Assembly: GCA_001821555.1 (NCBI GenBank)
Contig: MHMM01000007.1
Location: forward strand, 1-44,753
Source: Candidatus Nealsonbacteria bacterium RIFOXYB1_FULL_40_15
GTDB taxonomy: Bacteria; Patescibacteriota; Minisyncoccia; Minisyncoccales; GWA2-38-27
DNA: 44,753 bases
Reading direction: 5' to 3'
The notes below the pieces were generated by a model. The model made no database searches. It was not told the DNA's origin and worked only from the letters and a program-made list of their open reading frames with translations. Of the stretch, positions 1 to 9,053 are shown piece after piece. Position numbers and translations under genes: made by a program. Numbering within the stretch: the first letter of the stretch is position 1; every line of letters begins with the position of its first letter.

Positions 1-137
1 ATATTGGAACAAGTGTTAAGATTTGTTAAAGTTTGACCTTTAATCTATCTTACCTTGTTCCATTTCGTTTAGTATACCCAGCGGGATAAGCTTCAAATTC
101 AGGATTATTTGTGCTATAACAGACAGGTAAGCTGTTT

Positions 138-503
138 ATGATTAGTTTTCTTAAAAAGAAAAAAGAGCCGGAAACCTTGGAAGACGCTCTCAAAGAAATC
201 TCTGAATTAAAAAGAGAACTTAAAAATGCTTCCGAGGAAATTAAAGCCCTAAAAGAGCAGAGCGCTTTTTTTGTAAGCAAGATAGGAATAGTAAGGTACA
301 ACCCTTTCTCTTCGGCAGGAGGCGATCAGAGTTTTTCCATGGCTATTTTGGACAAGAACGGAACGGGAGCGGTAGTAACCAGCCTATATGCCTTGGAGGG
401 AAACAGAGTTTACGGGAAACCCGTTGAGAAGGGAAAATCCAGTTATTCTTTGTCAGAAGAAGAAAAAAAAGCTATAAACGAAGCTGTAAATGGCGGAAAA
501 TAA
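138..503 (+). CDS. DUF4446-like protein with N-terminal coiled coil
   Basis: ORF; coiled-coil N-terminus then KIGIVRYNPFSSAGGDQSFSMAILDKNGTGAVVTSLY; overlaps start of infB. Confidence 0.75.
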   Translation: MISFLKKKKEPETLEDALKEISELKRELKNASEEIKALKEQSAFFVSKIGIVRYNPFSSAGGDQSFSMAILDKNGTGAVVTSLYALEGNRVYGKPVEKGKSSYSLSEEEKKAINEAVNGGK

Positions 504-1959
504 TAAAAAAACCAGGCCCCCGATAGTCGTAATTTTAGGCCATGTAGATCATGGCAAGTCTTCTTTATTGGAAGCAATTAAGGATTTTAGGATTACAGCC
601 AAAGAATCGGGAGGAATAACTCAGCATATAGGAGCATACCAGGCGGATTATGAAGGGAAAACAATTACTTTTCTTGACACTCCGGGACATGAGGCCTTTG
701 AAGCCATAAGGTCTAGGGGGTCTGATATAGCAGATATTGCTATATTGGTAATAGCATCCGAAGAAGGAATAAAGCCCCAGACAAAAGAAGCAATTAAGCT
801 GATTAAAGAATCCCAGACTCCTGCCATAGTTGTATTAAATAAAATAGACAAGCCCTCGGCAGATCCGGAAAGAATAAAAAGAGAACTTTTAAAATATGAC
901 ATAGTAGTGGAATCCATGGGCGGAAAAATCCCTTCTGTAAACACTTCTGCCTCAACAAAACAGGGCGTAAAAGAGCTCTTGGAAATGATTATTCTCCTCT
1001 CAGAGCTTGAAGGATTTAAGGCAGATTACTCAAGGGGCGCAGAGGGATACGTTATAGAGTCTTATATTGACAGCAAGAAGGGGCCAGCGGCTACTTTGAT
1101 CGTCAAAGAAGGGATACTAAAAGAAGGAGACATCGTGGGAACGGAAACTTCAAACGGCAAGATCAAGTCCTTGAATGATTTCAAGGGAAATCCGATTAAA
1201 GAAGCGTCCCCCTCCACTCCGGTTTTGGCCTTAGGTCTTGAAAAAAGCCTCAAATCAGGAGAAAAATTTAAGGTATTTAAGGATATTGCTTCCGCAAAAA
1301 AAGAAATCAAAGAAACCGCGGGTCTTTTCGGGGATTTTATCAAAAAAGAAAATTCATTAAATTTAATAATAAAGGGCGATGTTTTAGGATCTTTAGAGGC
1401 CATTGAAAAAGAATTCCAGAAAATACCGCAAGAGAAGGTTTCTATAAATGTCGTAAAGGCGGACACGGGCAACATATCTGAATCGGATGTAAGGATGGCA
1501 AAAAACACTTCAAGCATTATTTTGGGATTTAAGGTAAAAGTTGAAAATACGGCTCAGAAGCTTTCTTTGAGAGAAAAGATAAGAATATTGAATTTTGATA
1601 TTATATATGAGCTTTCAGAACAAGCTAAAAGAGCTTTGGAAAAAAATCTTGAGCCGGAAATAGCAAGGATTTCTACCGGCAAGATAAGGATATTGGCGGT
1701 TTTCAAGACCGAAAAAGGAAAGCAGATAGTGGGAGGCCGTGTTCTTGAGGGTGAAATAAAAAGAGGGAAAGCCGAGGTTATAAGAAATGAGGAATATATA
1801 GGCGAAGGAAGGATAACCAAGCTCCAGCAAAACAAACAGGATACGGATAAGATATCAAAAGGAAGAGAGTGCGGAATCTCCTATGAAGGAGAAGCAAAGA
1901 TTCAAGAAAATGATATCTTAAACGCATTTGTGGAGGAAAAGCAGATGCCGGAGCTATGA
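490..1959 (+). CDS. infB: Translation initiation factor IF-2 (short form)
   Basis: GHVDHGKSSLLEAI, DTPGHEAF, NKIDKP GTPase motifs; IF-2 C-terminal domains. Confidence 0.97.
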   Translation: MAENNKKTRPPIVVILGHVDHGKSSLLEAIKDFRITAKESGGITQHIGAYQADYEGKTITFLDTPGHEAFEAIRSRGSDIADIAILVIASEEGIKPQTKEAIKLIKESQTPAIVVLNKIDKPSADPERIKRELLKYDIVVESMGGKIPSVNTSASTKQGVKELLEMIILLSELEGFKADYSRGAEGYVIESYIDSKKGPAATLIVKEGILKEGDIVGTETSNGKIKSLNDFKGNPIKEASPSTPVLALGLEKSLKSGEKFKVFKDIASAKKEIKETAGLFGDFIKKENSLNLIIKGDVLGSLEAIEKEFQKIPQEKVSINVVKADTGNISESDVRMAKNTSSIILGFKVKVENTAQKLSLREKIRILNFDIIYELSEQAKRALEKNLEPEIARISTGKIRILAVFKTEKGKQIVGGRVLEGEIKRGKAEVIRNEEYIGEGRITKLQQNKQDTDKISKGRECGISYEGEAKIQENDILNAFVEEKQMPEL

Positions 1960-2297
1960 AAAACAAGATATTAGGACTCACCAGGCTTTTAAAAGAAGAA
2001 ACAGGAAAGATTATTTCCGGTGAAATAGAGTTGCCGAATAGAGCGGTCGCCACCATAACTAGAGCATCTGTTTCTAACGATCTTAAAACAGCCAGGATAT
2101 TTATATCAGTCCTTGGGAACAAATACCAAGAAGAGGAGATATTTAGAACCCTCAAGGCCTGCTCTGGAAAAATACAGCACATCTTAAACAAAAGACTTAG
2201 GATAAAATTTGTCCCAAAGATCACTTTCTTAAAAGAGAAATACATGGAGGAAGAAATGAAAATGGAAGAGCTTCTGGAAAAACTGGAGGAAAAGTGA
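1956..2297 (+). CDS. rbfA: Ribosome-binding factor A
   Basis: Sequence pattern and position after infB; ends in TGA. Confidence 0.88.
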   Translation: MKNKILGLTRLLKEETGKIISGEIELPNRAVATITRASVSNDLKTARIFISVLGNKYQEEEIFRTLKACSGKIQHILNKRLRIKFVPKITFLKEKYMEEEMKMEELLEKLEEK

Positions 2298-2311
2298 TAT
2301 TATTCAACCGC

Positions 2312-2386
2312 GGCGTGGTAGCCAAGTGGTAAGGCAACAGTCTGCAAAACTGTTATACGTGGGTTCAATTCCCACCCACGCCTCCA
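2312..2386 (+). tRNA. tRNA-Cys (GCA), CCA encoded
   Basis: Cloverleaf GGCGTGG...CCACGCC; anticodon loop CTGCAAA; TTCAATT T-loop. Confidence 0.95.
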
Positions 2387-2389
2387 GGA

Positions 2390-2472
2390 GCCCAGGTGGC
2401 GGAACGGTATACGCACAACACTTAAAATGTTGCGGGAGCAATCCCATGTGGGTTCGAGTCCCACCTTGGGCA
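2390..2472 (+). tRNA. tRNA-Leu (UAA)
   Basis: GCCCAGG/CTTGGGC acceptor; anticodon TAA; long variable arm; TTCGAGT T-loop. Confidence 0.94.
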
Positions 2473-2480
2473 CAAAGCAA

Positions 2481-2505
2481 AAACCGCCTTTCTAGGGCGG
2501 TTTTG
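2481..2505. terminator. Bidirectional Rho-independent terminator
   Basis: AAAACCGCC-tttcta-GGGCGGTTTT hairpin. Confidence 0.75.
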
Positions 2506-2506
2506 C

Positions 2507-3025
2507 TTAATCTTCAAGTATTTCTAGATATGTCCTTTTTACTCCGAAATTCTTAGCTTGTTCGTAGGCAGGAAACCATATATCAAAGTGATGGTTTCCT
2601 TTTCTGGCATTCATCCTGTCTTCAACCACAAATACCTTTTCTCCGTAAAGTTCGGGTATTCTTACTAGGGTTCCGAAGGGAAGCATGTTGTTGGCTATGA
2701 TTCCGTCTTCAACCCATTTCCCTGAAGCAGTGATAAAAGGAGTGCTGTCTGTCTGCCACACCGTGCTTGAATAGCCGGTAATAACCACGTTGACCTTTTT
2801 TACATTCAAAGGTTCAAAGGGTTTGGCTACGGGCATTACCGTGTTGTTTTGTGTAACAGGAAGGGATTCAAGGGTATCCTTTTCTGTCTCCCCTTCTCTT
2901 ATTACTCCTGATATTTCCACGGCAGCAACGCTAAGAATTCCAAAGAATAAAATAGCGACAAAGGATATAGAAAACACCTTTTTTACGAACAGATAAGATT
3001 CTTCTTTTTCAATATGTATGTTCAT
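2507..3025 (-). CDS. 3D (Asp-Asp-Asp) domain exported or membrane protein
   Basis: N-terminal TM segment; VVITGYSST...FITASGKWVEDGIIANN...VVEDRMNAR...FDIWF, 3D-domain pattern. Confidence 0.8.
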   Translation of the reverse strand: MNIHIEKEESYLFVKKVFSISFVAILFFGILSVAAVEISGVIREGETEKDTLESLPVTQNNTVMPVAKPFEPLNVKKVNVVITGYSSTVWQTDSTPFITASGKWVEDGIIANNMLPFGTLVRIPELYGEKVFVVEDRMNARKGNHHFDIWFPAYEQAKNFGVKRTYLEILED

Positions 3026-3061
3026 GGTAATAAAAAATCCCCTTGTCTGGGGTATAGCTGT

Positions 3062-3090
3062 ATTCTAGCATATTTTAAGGCCAAAGTCAA
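3062..3090 (-). promoter_or_regulatory. sigma70-type promoter for the 3D-domain gene
   Basis: Minus strand TTGACT-N17-TAGAAT, followed by CCCCagacaaGGGGATTTTTT in the leader. Confidence 0.6.
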
Positions 3091-3112
3091 TATACCGCGG
3101 GCAAAATCATGG

Positions 3113-3184
3113 AGCGGGAGACGGGATTCGCACCCGCGATCTTCTCGTTGGCAACGAGACATTCTACTGCTGAACTACTCCCGC
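3113..3184 (-). tRNA. tRNA-Gly (GCC)
   Basis: GCGGGAG...CTCCCGC cloverleaf; anticodon loop with GCC; CCA encoded at 3110-3112. Confidence 0.95.
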
Positions 3185-3271
3185 CTTTGGTCCGCCGAAG
3201 CGAACCTACGGCGAGGCAATGCCCGCAATAAGATTCGCGAAGGCGATATTTAACAATACAATCCTTGCGTG

Positions 3272-3344
3272 TGCCTCGGGTCAGACTTGCACTGACTACC
3301 TCAGCTTTTTCAGAGCTGCGCTCTACTACATGAGCTACCGAGGC
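3272..3344 (-). tRNA. tRNA-Phe (GAA)
   Basis: GCCTCGG...CCGAGGC acceptor; loop CTGAAAA. Confidence 0.93.
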
Positions 3345-3372
3345 AATATATTAAATTATATCAGAATAGGTG

Positions 3373-3446
3373 TGGGCGGTGAAGGACTCGAACCCTCGGC
3401 CTCCGCAGTGTAAATGCGGCGCTCTAACCAGCTGAGCTAACCGCCC
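3373..3446 (-). tRNA. tRNA-Val (UAC)
   Basis: GGGCGGT...ACCGCCC acceptor; loop TTTACAC. Confidence 0.95.
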
Positions 3447-3477
3447 CCAAAAAGGCCTATGGCAGAAAACCCGCATG

Positions 3478-3559
3478 TGCGGACGGTGGGACTTGAACCC
3501 ACATGCCCGTAAGGGCACAGCTCCTCAAGCTGCTGCGTCTACCATTGCGCCACGTCCGC
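3478..3559 (-). tRNA. tRNA-Leu (GAG)
   Basis: GCGGACG...CGTCCGC acceptor; loop TTGAGGA; long variable arm. Confidence 0.93.
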
Positions 3560-3979
3560 CTATTTCTCCTCTTCGGAAAGCTTTTCTGAAGATTCTTCGG
3601 CCTTCTTGGCTTCCCATGTAAGGCCCTCAAACTCCTTTCTTTTAAGCCTGGATTTTCTGCCTTTTGCAGTTCTCAAATAATAGAGCTTAGCCCTTCTGAC
3701 CTTGCTTCTTTTGACAACCTCTATTTTTTCTATAAGGGGAGAGTGCACAGGGAAAATCTTTTCCACTCCTACCCCGGAGGATATCCTTCTTACTGTAATA
3801 GTGGAGGATATGCCCTTTCCGTGCTTTCTCGCCAAAACAACCCCCTCAAAGGGCTGGAGTCTTTCTTTGTCTTTTTCTTTTATTTTCTGGAAAACCTTGA
3901 CAGTGTCTCCGGGCATTATGCTTGGGATCCCCTGCTTCAACTGCCCTGAAGTAAATGTTTCTATTGTTTTGGAAGACAT
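3560..3979 (-). CDS. rplS: 50S ribosomal protein L19
   Basis: [30 protein letters not shown]...RRAKLYYLR. Confidence 0.95.
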   Translation of the reverse strand: MSSKTIETFTSGQLKQGIPSIMPGDTVKVFQKIKEKDKERLQPFEGVVLARKHGKGISSTITVRRISSGVGVEKIFPVHSPLIEKIEVVKRSKVRRAKLYYLRTAKGRKSRLKRKEFEGLTWEAKKAEESSEKLSEEEK

Positions 3980-4626
3980 ATTTTTAATTCCTCGGGCAGT
4001 TCTGATTTGAATTCTCTATACTTCCCGTCAGGAAACTTTAATTTTATATAACTTGCGTGCAAAAAGTGTCTTTTCAGATTATCCGGGCAAGGCTGGTTTT
4101 TAAATCCATAAACCTTATCCCCCACTATGGGATGACCTATGTATGCCAGATGGCATCTTATCTGGTGTTTTCTTCCTGTTTTAGGATGAACTTCAAGCAA
4201 AGTATAATTTTCATATTCTTGAATCACTTTGTATTCTGTAACAGCTTCCCTTCTGCTTGAAGGCCCCGGCTCAAAAGGAAGATAAGCTCTTTGCTTCTTG
4301 CCATCCTTGGGAGATCTTCCTATGGGAACATTTATCGTCCCTTCTTCTTCTTTAAAGCGACCTGTCGCCAAAGCTATATAGCTTTTAACTACACTCCTAG
4401 TTTTAAACTGTTTTTGAAAAAAAATCAAGGCCTCGCCGGTCTTTGCAAGAACAAGAAGGCCCGATGTATCTTTGTCCAATCTATGCACGATCCCCTTCCT
4501 TTCAACTTCATTTAGCTCGGGGCGTAATTTTGAAAGCTCCTCTCCTAAAGTTATAACATCTATTCCCGCCGGTTTGTCTATAACAATAGAATCTTTATCT
4601 TCGTATAACACTTCTATTTTGTCCAT
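3961..4626 (-). CDS. RluA-family pseudouridine synthase
   Basis: [19 protein letters not shown]; start moved to [10 protein letters not shown] because the longer ORF runs into the upstream tRNA. Confidence 0.92.
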   Translation of the reverse strand: MDKIEVLYEDKDSIVIDKPAGIDVITLGEELSKLRPELNEVERKGIVHRLDKDTSGLLVLAKTGEALIFFQKQFKTRSVVKSYIALATGRFKEEEGTINVPIGRSPKDGKKQRAYLPFEPGPSSRREAVTEYKVIQEYENYTLLEVHPKTGRKHQIRCHLAYIGHPIVGDKVYGFKNQPCPDNLKRHFLHASYIKLKFPDGKYREFKSELPEELKICLPKQ

Positions 4627-4631
4627 ATCTG

Positions 4632-4703
4632 TGGGCTCAGTAGGAATCGAACCTACGGTCTCGTCGATGTCGACGACGCATTTTACCATTAAACTATGAG
4701 CCC
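4632..4703 (-). tRNA. tRNA-Val (GAC) with C at position 33
   Basis: GGGCTCA...TGAGCCC acceptor; GTAGG-TTCGATT-CCTAC T-arm; anticodon arm CGTCG-TCGACAT-CGACG. Confidence 0.85.
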
Positions 4704-5386
4704 GCGTCGACTATTTTCTTGCAAAAATAACGGCTTAAAAATAATAGTCTCCTTTGAACGGCAACATTTCCGCACCGGAGAACACAAACTCCTTTATATG
4801 AGGGATATGTTCTCGACCCAATGGTCCTTTTATCAAACATCGCTCTTCTGAAGCTGATCAAGGGAATATTTAATTCTTTTGCCCAAAATTTTTTTGTCTC
4901 TTCGGGATTCTGATCTGCCCTAAGGTGTAATTCGCAATATATTCGACCAATATCAATATTGTAAATTTTTTTTAAGCTTGATAAAAAAAATCTTAATATC
5001 AACGGATCAGAACTCCCGATAGCTGTCTGGTCTGTTGTCTTGCCTCCTTCACTAATATACAGAACAGATAAAGCAAGCTCAAGAATATGCTTATCTTCTA
5101 TATTTATATTATTCAGCACATTAAGGGCTTGGCACTCAGCCTCTTCAATTCTTTTTTGTTTTTGTTTATTGTGCCAAATAACAGCTTTCTTCCGAGCTTC
5201 AACTAGTGCATTTTTTGAATTTTTAAGTAACTTTTTTCTTTGGCTAGGAGTAAGTTTAACTTTTTTAAACCACCCACTAAGCGTTGACCGAGCAATCCCA
5301 AGCTTTTTCTCAATTTTACTCATTGAATAACCTTGCTTTCTCAGTCGAATCGCTGCCTCTTTGAACTCGAACCACTTAGACTTCAT
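4694..5386 (-). CDS. HTH plus LAGLIDADG-like (homing-endonuclease-fold) protein
   Basis: N-terminal HTH (MSKIEKKLGIARSTLSGWFKKVKL); LSVLYISEGGKTT...IGSSDPLILRFFLSSLKKIYNID...FWAKELNIP; stop codon lies inside the tRNA-Val gene. Confidence 0.6.
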   Translation of the reverse strand: MKSKWFEFKEAAIRLRKQGYSMSKIEKKLGIARSTLSGWFKKVKLTPSQRKKLLKNSKNALVEARKKAVIWHNKQKQKRIEEAECQALNVLNNINIEDKHILELALSVLYISEGGKTTDQTAIGSSDPLILRFFLSSLKKIYNIDIGRIYCELHLRADQNPEETKKFWAKELNIPLISFRRAMFDKRTIGSRTYPSYKGVCVLRCGNVAVQRRLLFLSRYFCKKIVDAGS

Positions 5387-5574
5387 ATACCTATTATATA
5401 CTCAGTAATACGAATTGCAAAGAAGCTATTTGCCCAAACAGATTATTACACATCTTATAGTACATTAAAAACAAATTATTTTCAATCTACTATTATTTAA
5501 ATATCTTATATTCTAAAAAAATTATCACCCCAAGGAAAAATCCGCAAACCGAGATAAGAATATCTTTTATGTGG

Positions 5575-5647
5575 TGCGCCTGGATGGATTCGAACCATCG
5601 ACCCCTGCTTTATAAGAGCAGTGCTACTACCACTGAGCTACAGGCGC
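5575..5647 (-). tRNA. tRNA-Ile (UAU)
   Basis: GCGCCTG...CAGGCGC acceptor; CTGCT-CTTATAA-AGCAG anticodon arm; GATGG-TTCGAAT-CCATC T-arm; CCA encoded at 5572-5574. Confidence 0.92.
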
Positions 5648-5659
5648 TTATTCAATCCG

Positions 5660-7534
5660 CTATTCTACATCTTTTATGTCAATTTTCAAGTCCTGTTTTT
5701 TCTTTTCAGGATCCCCTCTCATTAGGCCCTCAAAGTCCTCTTTTTCTATGGTTTCTTTTTCTATCAAAACATCGGCTATCTTATCAAGAAGTTTTCTTCT
5801 TTTGCTCAAAGTTTTTTCGGCTTGGATCTGCCCCTGTTTTATAAACTTCTCCACTTCATCGTCTATTCTTGAGGCCACTTTTTCAGAATAATTTCTTTCT
5901 TCAGAGATTTCTTTCCCCAAAAAGACTAGCTCTTCTTTTTCTCCATACGATATTGGGCCCAAAGAAGACATTCCATATTCTTTGACTAATCTTCTTGCAA
6001 GATCCGAAGCTTTTTTCAAATCATTTGAAGCTCCTGTGGTTATTTCTCCGAATACTATTCTTTCGGCTGTATACCCTCCCAAAAGAGTTGCTATCTCGGA
6101 CATAAACTCGGTTTTTGTCATCATTCTTTTTTCTTCGGAAGGAGTTTTCAGGGTATATCCTGCAGCCATCCCTCTGGATATAATGGATATTTTTCTTATA
6201 GGTTCTGTCCCGGGAAGAGAAGCCGAAACTAAGGCATGCCCTGCTTCGTGGTAAGCTGCTATTTTCTTTTCTTTTTTAGAAAGCACATGGCTTTTTCTCT
6301 CTGGGCCAAGCAAGACCTTGTCTATGGATTCCAGGAATTCTTCCTGCCAGATCTGCTCTTTGCTTCTTCTCGCGGCAAGAATAGCGGCCTCGTTGGCAAT
6401 ATTTGCTACGTCTGCTCCCGAAAAACCCGGCGTTCTTTCTGATATTTCTCTTAGATTCACATCTTGAGACAAAGGCTTGCCCTTGCAATGAATTTGAAGT
6501 ATTTCTTCTCTTCCTTCTACGTCAGGCATATCCAAGACGACTTTCCTATCAAATCTTCCCGGCCTTAAAAGGGCGGGGTCTAATATATCCGGCCGGTTCG
6601 TACTGCTCAAAACGACTATTTGAGAATCTTGTTCAAATCCGTCCATCTCAACAAGTATCTGATTCAAAGTCTGCTCTCTTTCGTCGTGCCCTCCTCCTAT
6701 GCCTGCTCCCCTGTGCCTGCCTATGGCATCAAGCTCATCAATATAAATTATTGCCGGCTGGTGCTTTTTTGCAGTTGAAAACAGATCTTTTACCCTTGCA
6801 GATCCTACTCCTACAAACATTTCAACAAATTCAGATCCTGATATTGAAAAGAAGGGCACATCGGCTTCTCCCGCAACCGCCCTTGCCAAAAGCGTTTTTC
6901 CTGTGCCAGGCATACCCGTGAGCAAAACTCCTTTCGGAATTCTGGCTCCCATTTTAAGATATTTATTAGGATTTTTAAGGAAGTCTACTATTTCTTTAAG
7001 CTCTTCTTTGGCTTCTTTCAGGCCTGCGACTTCCTTGAAGGTAACTTTGGTTTTAGGATGCCCCTCTGCCCCAAAAAGTCTTGCTCTGGCCCTTGTAAAA
7101 CTGAAAGTCTGGGCAGCCCCTGCTTTTGCCTGCTTTAAGATAACCCAGAAAAAGAATCCGAATAGAACCAAGGGAGCTATTCCGAAAATAAGCAGGGGGA
7201 TTAGCCATGAAGAAGCCCCTTCTTTTTCTTCTTTAATATCTATATTCACCTGATCTATCCTCTGCTGTCCGGCTCCGTAAGAAAGAAGAGTCTCTCTTAG
7301 TCCTGTTTCCGGCTCTTTTCTTGAGACCATCTCTTTTCCATCCTTATATTTTATCGTCAGCTCTGAACCGTAAGCTGTAATTTTCTCAACCTTGCTCTGA
7401 TTTATATCGCTCACAAGCTGGTTCAAAGAAACCTCTTCCGCCTGGGAAAAAGGCTGGAAAACAAGAGCGAATATTCCCGAGATGACCACAAATATTATCA
7501 AAATAGCAACGATATTCTTTAAAAGAAACTTCAT
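5660..7534 (-). CDS. ftsH: ATP-dependent zinc metalloprotease FtsH
   Basis: [21 protein letters not shown] region, [11 protein letters not shown] zinc site, N-terminal TM segments. Confidence 0.98.
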   Translation of the reverse strand: MKFLLKNIVAILIIFVVISGIFALVFQPFSQAEEVSLNQLVSDINQSKVEKITAYGSELTIKYKDGKEMVSRKEPETGLRETLLSYGAGQQRIDQVNIDIKEEKEGASSWLIPLLIFGIAPLVLFGFFFWVILKQAKAGAAQTFSFTRARARLFGAEGHPKTKVTFKEVAGLKEAKEELKEIVDFLKNPNKYLKMGARIPKGVLLTGMPGTGKTLLARAVAGEADVPFFSISGSEFVEMFVGVGSARVKDLFSTAKKHQPAIIYIDELDAIGRHRGAGIGGGHDEREQTLNQILVEMDGFEQDSQIVVLSSTNRPDILDPALLRPGRFDRKVVLDMPDVEGREEILQIHCKGKPLSQDVNLREISERTPGFSGADVANIANEAAILAARRSKEQIWQEEFLESIDKVLLGPERKSHVLSKKEKKIAAYHEAGHALVSASLPGTEPIRKISIISRGMAAGYTLKTPSEEKRMMTKTEFMSEIATLLGGYTAERIVFGEITTGASNDLKKASDLARRLVKEYGMSSLGPISYGEKEELVFLGKEISEERNYSEKVASRIDDEVEKFIKQGQIQAEKTLSKRRKLLDKIADVLIEKETIEKEDFEGLMRGDPEKKKQDLKIDIKDVE

Positions 7535-7586
7535 TTATTTAAATAATTAGTAATTAAGTAAGATTATTCTAACACAGAAAGGGAAA

Positions 7587-7622
7587 TAAAAAAAGCCCCA
7601 TGCTACTACGTTTCACATGGGG
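7587..7622 (-). terminator. Rho-independent terminator of 7651-8148 gene
   Basis: Minus strand CCCCATG-tgaaacgtagtag-CATGGGG then T-run. Confidence 0.8.
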
Positions 7623-7650
7623 AACAATTCACCACCAACCGCGAAGATCA

Positions 7651-8148
7651 TCACGCGATCTTCCGTTTCTGGTCGCTGTCGATCCTACTCTTCAGCCATT
7701 GAAGGTGCTGACGCAGATTCTCCAAGCCGAGTCGTTGCCCATGGGCTTTCTTGATGGACTCTTCACTGAACTCGGCCGCGCAAGTTATCTTCGCGACGGC
7801 CCTTTCGCGAACCTCCGTGGAGATTTTGCCCTCCAAGGAACGGAGGCGGTTGGCCACGTCGGCCACTGCCTGACTGCGAATCTCTTCTTTCCTCTTGGCC
7901 GCCACATCCTGAAGCTCTTTGAGCTCTTTTTCCAGTCGCGGGAAGGTTTTTTCCTGCCCCCAATAGTAAGCCCATGCAAAGATGTTGCCCCAGATCTGAG
8001 GTATTTCGCTACCAGTGATTAACGCCTCCGCCGCCGCCTCAACCAGTCGGTCGTACTCTTGCTTGCCGGCATTACATACCGGATCGCGGTAGTCCCTGTT
8101 CCTTTGCCCACAGTGCGGACAAATATGTCTTTCAGTTCTGTCACTCAT
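7651..8148 (-). CDS. Hypothetical protein with N-terminal CxxC zinc-ribbon-like motif and coiled coil
   Basis: HICPHCGQRN; own promoter and terminator; visibly more GC-rich than neighbours. Confidence 0.7.
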   Translation of the reverse strand: MSDRTERHICPHCGQRNRDYRDPVCNAGKQEYDRLVEAAAEALITGSEIPQIWGNIFAWAYYWGQEKTFPRLEKELKELQDVAAKRKEEIRSQAVADVANRLRSLEGKISTEVRERAVAKITCAAEFSEESIKKAHGQRLGLENLRQHLQWLKSRIDSDQKRKIA

Positions 8149-8203
8149 CGTTACATCCCTTCAAAGGGGGTTAATAAAATAGATTTACAAATGTCCTGAT
8201 TAA

Positions 8204-8231
8204 ATTATACATTATCAATTATTTTTGTCAA
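8204..8231 (-). promoter_or_regulatory. Consensus sigma70 promoter
   Basis: Minus strand TTGACA-N16-TATAAT upstream of the 8148 start. Confidence 0.8.
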
Positions 8232-8261
8232 TACTCTTCGGACACTTTTATTATTTTAAAT

Positions 8262-8303
8262 AAAAAAGCCCCGTGTCGCTCATTATCTATGCTAACATGG
8301 GGC
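8262..8303 (-). terminator. Rho-independent terminator of the 46-aa ORF
   Basis: Minus strand GCCCCATGT...ACGGGGC then TTTTTTATTT. Confidence 0.75.
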
Positions 8304-8432
8304 GTTGATGTGTTCAGAATCTGCGTCTTCCGCAATTTGCCGAAGAAGCAACATTGTATTTCTTACAGCTTCTCTGTTTCGCCTTCTTTGTTTCCGCAGT
8401 TCTTCTTCGTCTAATTTTTCTTCGTCTTCCAT
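8292..8432 (-). CDS. Small 46-aa charged protein, absent from the supplied ORF track
   Basis: Translation MEDEEKLDEEELRKQRRRNREAVRNTMLLLRQIAEDADSEHINAPC*; AAGGAGATC RBS; stop embedded in the terminator hairpin; TTGAAA-N16-TATAAA upstream. Confidence 0.6.
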   Translation of the reverse strand: MEDEEKLDEEELRKQRRRNREAVRNTMLLLRQIAEDADSEHINAPC

Positions 8433-8474
8433 ATCTGATCTCCTTGTAAATGAGCAAAGCGCACTTTTTTCATT

Positions 8475-9032
8475 TTATACGCTTTTGTTCAATATTTTCA
8501 AGGCAGCTTTCAATCTTTCTTCCGGAGAAAGATTTGAGGGAATCTTTTCCAGGGTTTCTCTAGCTTCTTTTCTGGAAAATCCCAATCCTACCAACCCGTC
8601 CTCTGCCTCGTCGTCTTTCTTTTCTGGAATATCTTTGATTTTCCCTGTGAGCTCTAAAATAATAGCCATTGCTTTTTTCTTTCCTATTCCTGGAATTCCG
8701 AAGAATACGCTTTCGTCCTTATTCTTTATCTTTTCTTTTATTTCCTCAAGAGAACCCAAAGAAGATATTTCCAGAGCGGCCTTAGGGCCTATCCCTCTTA
8801 TCTGCTCTAACATCTCAAAAAATTCAAGCTCCTTTTCTGCTAAAAACCCGTAAATATCAATAGCGTCTTCTTTTACATTGGTAAAGCAGTGCAGATTGAT
8901 GTTATCCCCTATTTTTGGTATAATAGAAAGGTTCTTCTTAGATAAGAAAACTTTATATCCGACACCACCCGTTTTTACAGTTATGGACTTTTCCTTCTTT
9001 GAAATTACAGTTCCTTCTAAGTAAGCTATCAT
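8475..9032 (-). CDS. ruvA: Holliday junction DNA helicase subunit RuvA
   Basis: MIAYLEGTVISKKEKSITVKTGGVGYKVF...FLAEKELEFFEMLEQIRGIGPKAAL; start trimmed to MIAYLEG. Confidence 0.95.
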   Translation of the reverse strand: MIAYLEGTVISKKEKSITVKTGGVGYKVFLSKKNLSIIPKIGDNINLHCFTNVKEDAIDIYGFLAEKELEFFEMLEQIRGIGPKAALEISSLGSLEEIKEKIKNKDESVFFGIPGIGKKKAMAIILELTGKIKDIPEKKDDEAEDGLVGLGFSRKEARETLEKIPSNLSPEERLKAALKILNKSV

Positions 9033-9053
9033 TTTGATATATTTCCGAAAAAT

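Noticed and set aside
1-137. Promoter or RNA upstream of the DUF4446-like gene
   Set aside because: Only weak -10/-35 resemblance and a short inverted repeat (ggaacaa/ttgttcc); not enough support.
2291-2297. UGA recoding (Gly in some CPR lineages)
   Set aside because: TGA is used as a normal stop, e.g. at the end of rbfA and the 87-aa gene, and conserved proteins read through without internal TGA.
2326-2556. 76-aa ORF across the tRNA-Cys/tRNA-Leu pair
   Set aside because: It lies on two clear tRNA cloverleaves and a terminator.
3014-3413. ORFs over the tRNA-Gly/Phe/Val cluster
   Set aside because: They overlap tRNA genes and show no protein-family signal.
3961-4689. Long N-terminal extension of the RluA ORF
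   Set aside because: The first 21 codons fall in the tRNA-Val gene; [10 protein letters not shown] is the sensible start.
6403-6921. Plus-strand ORF opposite ftsH, and similar antisense ORFs (e.g. 1062-1517, 8305-8853, 15782-16678)
   Set aside because: Shadow ORFs opposite well-recognised genes, with no RBS or family features.
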